A stretch of 9,756 nt of DNA from Candidatus Chloroheliales bacterium (lineage in GTDB: Bacteria > Chloroflexota > Chloroflexia > QHBQ01), in NCBI GenBank assembly GCA_003243865.1, contig QHBQ01000405.1, forward strand, positions 1 to 9,756, in the 5' to 3' direction. Numbering within the stretch: the stretch's first letter is position 1; the number at the start of each line of letters is the position of its first letter. The position numbers and the translations under genes were made by a program. Of the stretch, positions 6,343 to 9,756 are shown in pieces. Under the pieces are notes generated by a model that made no database searches, was not told the DNA's origin, and saw nothing but the letters and a program-made list of their open reading frames with translations.

Positions 6343-6380
6343 AAATCCGCTTCATCAGCTGTTCCAAATCCGCTGGCTGG
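6343..6380 (-). repeat. Dispersed 38-bp repeat, copy B
   Basis: The reverse complement of this stretch matches 3573-3610 at 34 of 38 positions. It contains the word AAATCCGCT twice (plus strand). It lies between the last gene of the plus-strand run and its terminator. Confidence 0.65.
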
Positions 6381-6442
6381 CCGTTCCCAGCAGCAAACCG
6401 CCGATAAGCAGTGATGCGCTGCACCATTCACCCTCACCCCAA

Positions 6443-6474
6443 CCCCTCTCCCTTCAAGGGAGAGGGGGGTTTTT
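6443..6474 (+). terminator. Strong intrinsic terminator between convergent genes
   Basis: CCCCTCTCCC (6443-6452) pairs with GGGAGAGGGG (6458-6467) across a TTCAA loop, followed by GG and TTTTT. It ends the plus-strand run about 245 bases after the last stop. It also lies only a few bases past the stop of the convergent ligase gene; on that strand the stem is present but there is no T-tract, so it is at best a weak bidirectional terminator. Its flank (CCCTCACCCCAACCCC) resembles a common dispersed palindrome. Confidence 0.75.
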
Positions 6475-6478
6475 GTCT

Positions 6479-8449
6479 TTACCGCGAGTTGGCGATCTCC
6501 TCCAATGCCGAAGGGTTCTCCAGCGACGACAGGTCGCCCAGGCTCTCGGCGTGGGTGTAGACGGCACGGATGGCGCGGCGGATGATTTTGGCGTTGCGGG
6601 TCTTGGGCAACTCGCCGACGAAGCGCACCGCCTCCGGCTTGAGCGACTTACCTAGCTGGCCGGTGATGGTGTCCTCGATTTCCTTGCGCAGCGCCTCGCT
6701 CTCGGCTACGCCGGGGCGGAGGATGACGAAGCAGATCACCACCTCGCCCTTCAATTCGTTGGGCGCGCCGATCGCCGCCGCCTCCTGCACCGCCGGGTGG
6801 CTGACCGCCGCCGACTCGACTTCGGCGGGGCCGACCCGCTTGCCCGCCACCTTGATGGTATCGTCGCTGCGGCCCAGGATGTACCAGTAGCCGTCCGCGT
6901 CAATCTCCGCCCAGTCGCCATGCACCCAGATGTTGGGCAGGCGCGACCAGTAGGCGTCAATGTAGCGCTCCGGCGCTTTCCAGAAGCCGCGCGTCATGCC
7001 CACCCAGGGTTGGCGAATGACCAGCTCGCCGACCGCGCCGCGCACCGGATTGCCCGCATCGTCCACCACGTCGGCGGCCATGCCGGGGACGGCGGTGTTG
7101 AAGCTGCACGGCTTGATCGGCAGCAGGGTGACGCAGCCGAGGATGCCGCCGCTGATTTCGGTACCACCACTGTAGTTGATGATCGGGCAGCGCGAACCGC
7201 CCACGTTCTCAAAGTACCAGCGCCAGGGTTCGGGGTTCCACGGTTCGCCGGTGCCGCCCAGCACCCGCAGGCTGCTCAGGTCGTGCCGCTTCACCCAATC
7301 CTCGCTCTGCCCCATCAGCCCGCGAATCGCAGTCGGCGAGATGCCCAGATGGGTGACGCGGTGGCGCTCCACCATATCCCACACGCGGTCGGGGTGGGGA
7401 TAATCCGGGGTGCCGTCGTAGAGGAACACGGTCGCGCCCAGGATAAGCGTGCTGCTGATCGCCCACGGCCCCATCATCCAGCCGATGTCGGTGAACCAGA
7501 ACAGGATGTCGCCCGGCTGCACGTCGAAGCAGTGGGCCATATCCTGCGCCCCCTTCAGCGGGAAGCCGCAGTGGACATGCTGTGCCGCCTTGGGCTTGCC
7601 TGTGGTGCCGCTGGTGTAGATCAGCATATAGGGGTCTTCGGGGTCGGTGCGCTCGGTCTCATACTGTTCCGATTGCCGCTCGGTCAACATTCCCCACCAG
7701 ACATCGCGGCCTTCATCCCAGGGCACGTCGCGGCCCACGCGGGGGTAGACGAGCACGTGTTCGACGCTGGGCGATTGCGCGGCGGCCTCGTCGGCCACCT
7801 CTTTCATGGCGATGACCTTGCCACGGCGATAGAAGCCGTCCGCAGTAATCAGCAGCTTTGCCTCACCATCCTGCAAGCGGCTGGCGACTGCGGCGGGGGC
7901 GTAGCCGCTGAAGATGGGGATGAAGATCGCGCCGATTTTGCCCACTGCCAGGGTAGCAATCGCGGTTTCAGGGCAGAGCGGCATGAAGATGCCGACGCGG
8001 TCACCCTTGCTAATGCCCAGTTCGCGCAGCCCGTTTGCCAGTTTGTTCACCTCGGCCAGCAGTTGGGCATAGCTGAGGGTGCGCACATCGCCCTCTTCTG
8101 CCTCATAGATAATTGCAGCCAGGTCGGGGGTAGCAGCGGCGCGCTTGTCGAGCGCGTCGTGGACATAGTTGTATCGCCCACCGACGAACCAGCGCGGCCA
8201 TTGAATGCCCTTGCTGATGTCCACCACCTGGCTATAGGGGGTGTAGAACTGAATGTCCAGATCCTTCACCACCGCGTCCCAGAACCAGGCAACATCGCTG
8301 GCGCTGCGGCTCATCAGTTCGCCGTAATCGCTGACGCCCTGCTGCTGCATAAAGCGGCGCAGACGGCTGCGTTCGATGTACTCGTCACTGGGCCGCCAGA
8401 CCGCGGCGGCGGAGTCGTGGGCGAAAGGGATAGTAGATTGGTCAGACAT
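6479..8449 (-). CDS. Acetyl-CoA-synthetase-family AMP-forming acyl-CoA ligase
   Basis: A 656-residue cytoplasmic enzyme that adenylates a carboxylic acid with ATP and transfers it to CoA. Seen: an Acs-type N-terminal domain (WFWDAVVKDLDIQFYTPY at 55-72), the phosphate loop YTSGTTGKPK (278-287), GGTGEPWNPEPW (398-409), the A5 motif NYSGGTE (425-431), GRSDDTIKVAGKRVGPAEVE (526-545) and the C-terminal catalytic lysine K621 in PKTRNAKIIRR. Length matches Acs (about 650). Acs has WWQTE at A5 and the second Trp limits the pocket to acetate; here it is SGGTE, so a larger acid (propionate or longer, possibly acetoacetate) is inferred. The start at 8449 has AAAGGAG 10 bases upstream. An in-frame ATG at 8515 lies inside the -10 box and is rejected. 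It is transcribed divergently from the MauE-like gene. Confidence 0.9.
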   Translation of the reverse strand: MSDQSTIPFAHDSAAAVWRPSDEYIERSRLRRFMQQQGVSDYGELMSRSASDVAWFWDAVVKDLDIQFYTPYSQVVDISKGIQWPRWFVGGRYNYVHDALDKRAAATPDLAAIIYEAEEGDVRTLSYAQLLAEVNKLANGLRELGISKGDRVGIFMPLCPETAIATLAVGKIGAIFIPIFSGYAPAAVASRLQDGEAKLLITADGFYRRGKVIAMKEVADEAAAQSPSVEHVLVYPRVGRDVPWDEGRDVWWGMLTERQSEQYETERTDPEDPYMLIYTSGTTGKPKAAQHVHCGFPLKGAQDMAHCFDVQPGDILFWFTDIGWMMGPWAISSTLILGATVFLYDGTPDYPHPDRVWDMVERHRVTHLGISPTAIRGLMGQSEDWVKRHDLSSLRVLGGTGEPWNPEPWRWYFENVGGSRCPIINYSGGTEISGGILGCVTLLPIKPCSFNTAVPGMAADVVDDAGNPVRGAVGELVIRQPWVGMTRGFWKAPERYIDAYWSRLPNIWVHGDWAEIDADGYWYILGRSDDTIKVAGKRVGPAEVESAAVSHPAVQEAAAIGAPNELKGEVVICFVILRPGVAESEALRKEIEDTITGQLGKSLKPEAVRFVGELPKTRNAKIIRRAIRAVYTHAESLGDLSSLENPSALEEIANSR

Positions 8450-8513
8450 AGGCGAGATACTCCTTTGTATTGCCTTTGGGCGCGAATGGGAACAAGGTGG
8501 CTTGCATAGCCGC

Positions 8514-8522
8514 ATTATATCA
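8514..8522 (-). promoter_or_regulatory. Extended -10 promoter of the ligase gene
   Basis: TGA-TATAAT on the minus strand, with a predicted start near 8507 and a leader of about 58 bases. No strong -35 is seen at 17 bases. It excludes translation from the upstream ATG at 8515. Confidence 0.6.
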
Positions 8523-8545
8523 CAACAATTGCCGCTGGCACAGAC

Positions 8546-8574
8546 TTGACTCTTTTGGAACGATGTGATATTCT
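8546..8574 (+). promoter_or_regulatory. Sigma-70-like promoter of the MauE-like gene
   Basis: TTGACT (8546-8551), a 17-base spacer and TATTCT (8569-8574) match the consensus at 5 of 6 and 4 of 6 positions. The predicted start is near 8581, giving a leader of about 90 bases. The word CGATGTGAT occurs at 8561-8569 (in the spacer and first base of the -10) and again at 8613-8621 in the leader. Confidence 0.6.
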
Positions 8575-8670
8575 ACGTGCAAGAGTTTACCCGACGTTGC
8601 CACGCAGCGGGGCGATGTGATGCGGGCGGGTTTTGCTATCGTTGGGGACTGTATTGACTAGTGACAAGGC

Positions 8671-9249
8671 ATGAGTGAAATACTGGCATCGCCCTACCTG
8701 ATCCTGTTTGCCCGACTATGCCTGGGCGGAGTGTTGCTGGTAGCCGGGGTTGGCAAGCTGATTGAAGGCAACCCCGCAGCGGTGATCGCCGAGGTCAACT
8801 TCCTGCCGCTGCCGCTGGCAAGAGTCGCGGCGCGGCTGCTGCCCTACATCGAAGTCAGCGTTGGCGGGTTGCTGATGCTGGGGTTGCTTACGCCATTGGC
8901 GGCGGCGGTGGCGACTGTGATGTTCGCAGTGTTCAGCGTGGTGGTAGGCGGCAAGGTGCTGCGCGGCAAGCGCGAGAACTGCCACTGCTTCGGCAGCTTC
9001 AGCGCTGACACTCTGAACTGGGCCGCTTTCGCGCGCAACCTGCTGTTGCTCGGCTTCGCGCTGCTGTTGGTGTTCAGCACAGTCGGCTACCTCGCGCTCG
9101 ACTACTTCGTGCTGGGGCGCAAGGGTACTTATCCCTCCGCCTTTGATGGCATCATCGTGTTCATCATGGCCGCACTGGGCGTGGCGATTATCGTGTTCGT
9201 CGGGCGGGTGCTGGGCTACATCAAGCAGACGCTGCAAGCGATGGCTTAG
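8671..9249 (+). CDS. MauE/DoxX-family membrane redox protein
   Basis: A 192-residue inner-membrane protein with about five likely spans (near residues 9-28, 57-76, 78-96, 117-138 and 159-181). The loop after the third span carries RENCHCFGSF, a C-x-C-F-G motif (C104, C106) that marks the MauE family. MauE, with the thioredoxin-like MauD, supports disulfide formation in methylamine dehydrogenase. Stand-alone MauE/MauD pairs also occur in organisms without that enzyme, where they presumably exchange thiols across the membrane. The next gene is just such a thioredoxin-fold protein, which supports the call. No methylamine dehydrogenase gene is in the window, so the client is unknown. The start has only AAGG one base upstream, a poor site. 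The gene has its own promoter and is divergent from the ligase. Confidence 0.82.
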   Translation: MSEILASPYLILFARLCLGGVLLVAGVGKLIEGNPAAVIAEVNFLPLPLARVAARLLPYIEVSVGGLLMLGLLTPLAAAVATVMFAVFSVVVGGKVLRGKRENCHCFGSFSADTLNWAAFARNLLLLGFALLLVFSTVGYLALDYFVLGRKGTYPSAFDGIIVFIMAALGVAIIVFVGRVLGYIKQTLQAMA

Positions 9250-9283
9250 ATTGACCAAATCAGGTGGGCATATTACAAGGCGG

Positions 9284-9350
9284 TAGGGCGTGATAAATCA
9301 CGCCCCTACAGTCGCGTAGATCTTCGTAGGGGCGTGATTCATCACGCCCT
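9284..9350. repeat. Double palindrome between the MauE- and MauD-like genes
   Basis: Two hairpins with the same arms: GGGCGTGAT/ATCACGCCC at 9286-9294/9297-9305 and at 9330-9338/9341-9349. Each has a two-base spacer (AA and TC), and the two are also inverted relative to each other through the flanking TAC/GTA. It lies in the gap between two genes that should be co-expressed. There is no T-tract, so it is more likely a dispersed palindrome or a processing and stability element that could set a ratio between the two products than a terminator. Confidence 0.7.
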
Positions 9351-9376
9351 GGCTGGAAGAGGAGAAGACTTCTTCG

Positions 9377-9756
9377 ATGGATACTATCTGGCTGGTCAGC
9401 TACATCGTGCTGTGGGTGGTGGTGTTGGTACTCGCCTTCCTGGTGGTGCTGCTCTATCGCCAACTGGGGCAGCAGTATCTTGGCACCGCCGCTGGCGTGT
9501 CGCGTGACGGGCTGGCAGTAGGGACTAAGGCGATAGACTTCACCGGCATTGACCAGTTCGGCCAGCAGGTGACAATGCGCCAGTCGCTCGACGGCAAGCG
9601 CTACCTGCTGCTCATCTTCGGCGCACCCACCTGCGCCCCCTGCCGCAACCTGCTGCCTCAGGCCACCCAGTTCGAGCAGGATCACGCCGACAAGCTGCGC
9701 ATCCTCTGGATCAACCGCGCCACCGACGAGGAGAGCCAGCGCTACGTGCAGGAGAC
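9377..9756 (+). CDS. Membrane-anchored thioredoxin-fold protein (MauD/TlpA-like), 3' end cut by window
   Basis: 126 residues are visible; the window ends inside the gene. Residues 1-10 and a hydrophobic stretch at about 11-27 (VLWVVVLVLAFLVVLLY) form an N-terminal membrane anchor with the rest outside. A redoxin start follows (GTKAIDFTGIDQFG at 49-62), then YLLLIFGAPTCAPCRNLLP (76-94) with the active-site pair C86-A-P-C89 and the usual Pro/Leu-rich follow-on. This is the MauD/TlpA arrangement: a membrane-tethered thioredoxin that passes electrons to or from exported proteins. The neighbour upstream is a MauE-like protein, 127 bases away across a double palindrome. GGAG lies 12 bases before the start, a rather long spacing. 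The substrate cannot be told from sequence. Confidence 0.82.
   Translation, partial: MDTIWLVSYIVLWVVVLVLAFLVVLLYRQLGQQYLGTAAGVSRDGLAVGTKAIDFTGIDQFGQQVTMRQSLDGKRYLLLIFGAPTCAPCRNLLPQATQFEQDHADKLRILWINRATDEESQRYVQE

Noticed and set aside
6797..8509. A 570-codon open frame on the plus strand
   Set aside because: It lies entirely opposite the acyl-CoA ligase gene, whose motifs are unmistakable. High GC keeps the opposite frame open, and the protein is a His/Ala/Asp-rich shadow.
8716..9258. A 180-codon minus-strand frame rich in His and Gln
   Set aside because: Antisense to the MauE-like gene, where membrane codons read backwards give His/Gln-rich sequence.
9260..9685. A 141-codon minus-strand frame
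   Set aside because: Covers the double palindrome and the antisense of the thioredoxin-like gene; no independent support.

Overview
The window looks like bacterial chromosome of high GC content (roughly 60% by eye), with short leaders, AGGAG-type ribosome binding sites and TATAAT -10 boxes, several of them extended (TG-N-TATAAT). Many short palindromic or inverted intergenic repeats accompany a mix of housekeeping and unrecognised genes. This fits Chloroflexota best, but that assignment is an inference from style and not from a marker gene. No rRNA, tRNA, CRISPR array, transposase or phage module is visible.

Layout. 1-866 (-) is most of a dTDP-4-dehydrorhamnose reductase whose stop lies just outside the window. 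870-1095 is intergenic and holds a 22-bp tandem repeat, an inverted-repeat element with an outward-facing terminator-like hairpin at each end, and a further hairpin. 1102-1917 (-) is a membrane protein of the NuoH/HyfC type with no other complex I or hydrogenase subunit nearby. 1966-3441 (-) is a secreted alpha/beta hydrolase of the tripeptidyl-aminopeptidase type, 48 bases upstream of the NuoH-like gene and probably its operon partner. 3442-4053 is a gene-free stretch with divergent promoters around a 224-bp inverted-repeat, MITE-like element.

4054-6197 (+) is a probable three-gene run. The first gene is a uroporphyrinogen-decarboxylase-superfamily protein that lacks the HemE signature but carries an H-x-C...C zinc pattern, as in MtaA-like methyltransferases. 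Two unrecognised genes follow, and the first of them appears to need a +1 frameshift at a CCC-T site to join its well-supported start to its body. The run ends at a strong hairpin plus T-tract (6443-6474). 6479-8449 (-) is an acetyl-CoA-synthetase-family ligase whose acyl-pocket tryptophans are replaced by Ser/Gly, so acetate may not be its substrate. A compact divergent promoter region (8450-8670) separates it from 8671-9249 (+), a MauE/DoxX-type membrane protein. That gene is followed, after a double-hairpin repeat, by a membrane-anchored thioredoxin-fold (MauD/TlpA-like) gene that runs off the end at 9756.

Functional links: the MauE-like and MauD-like genes form a recognisable membrane redox pair. 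The hydrolase and NuoH-like gene share a strand and a short gap. The URO-D-like gene and the two unknown genes share a strand and a terminator. The points most worth a second look are the frameshifted unknown gene, the H-x-C...C URO-D-like protein, the orphan NuoH-like protein and the two inverted-repeat elements.
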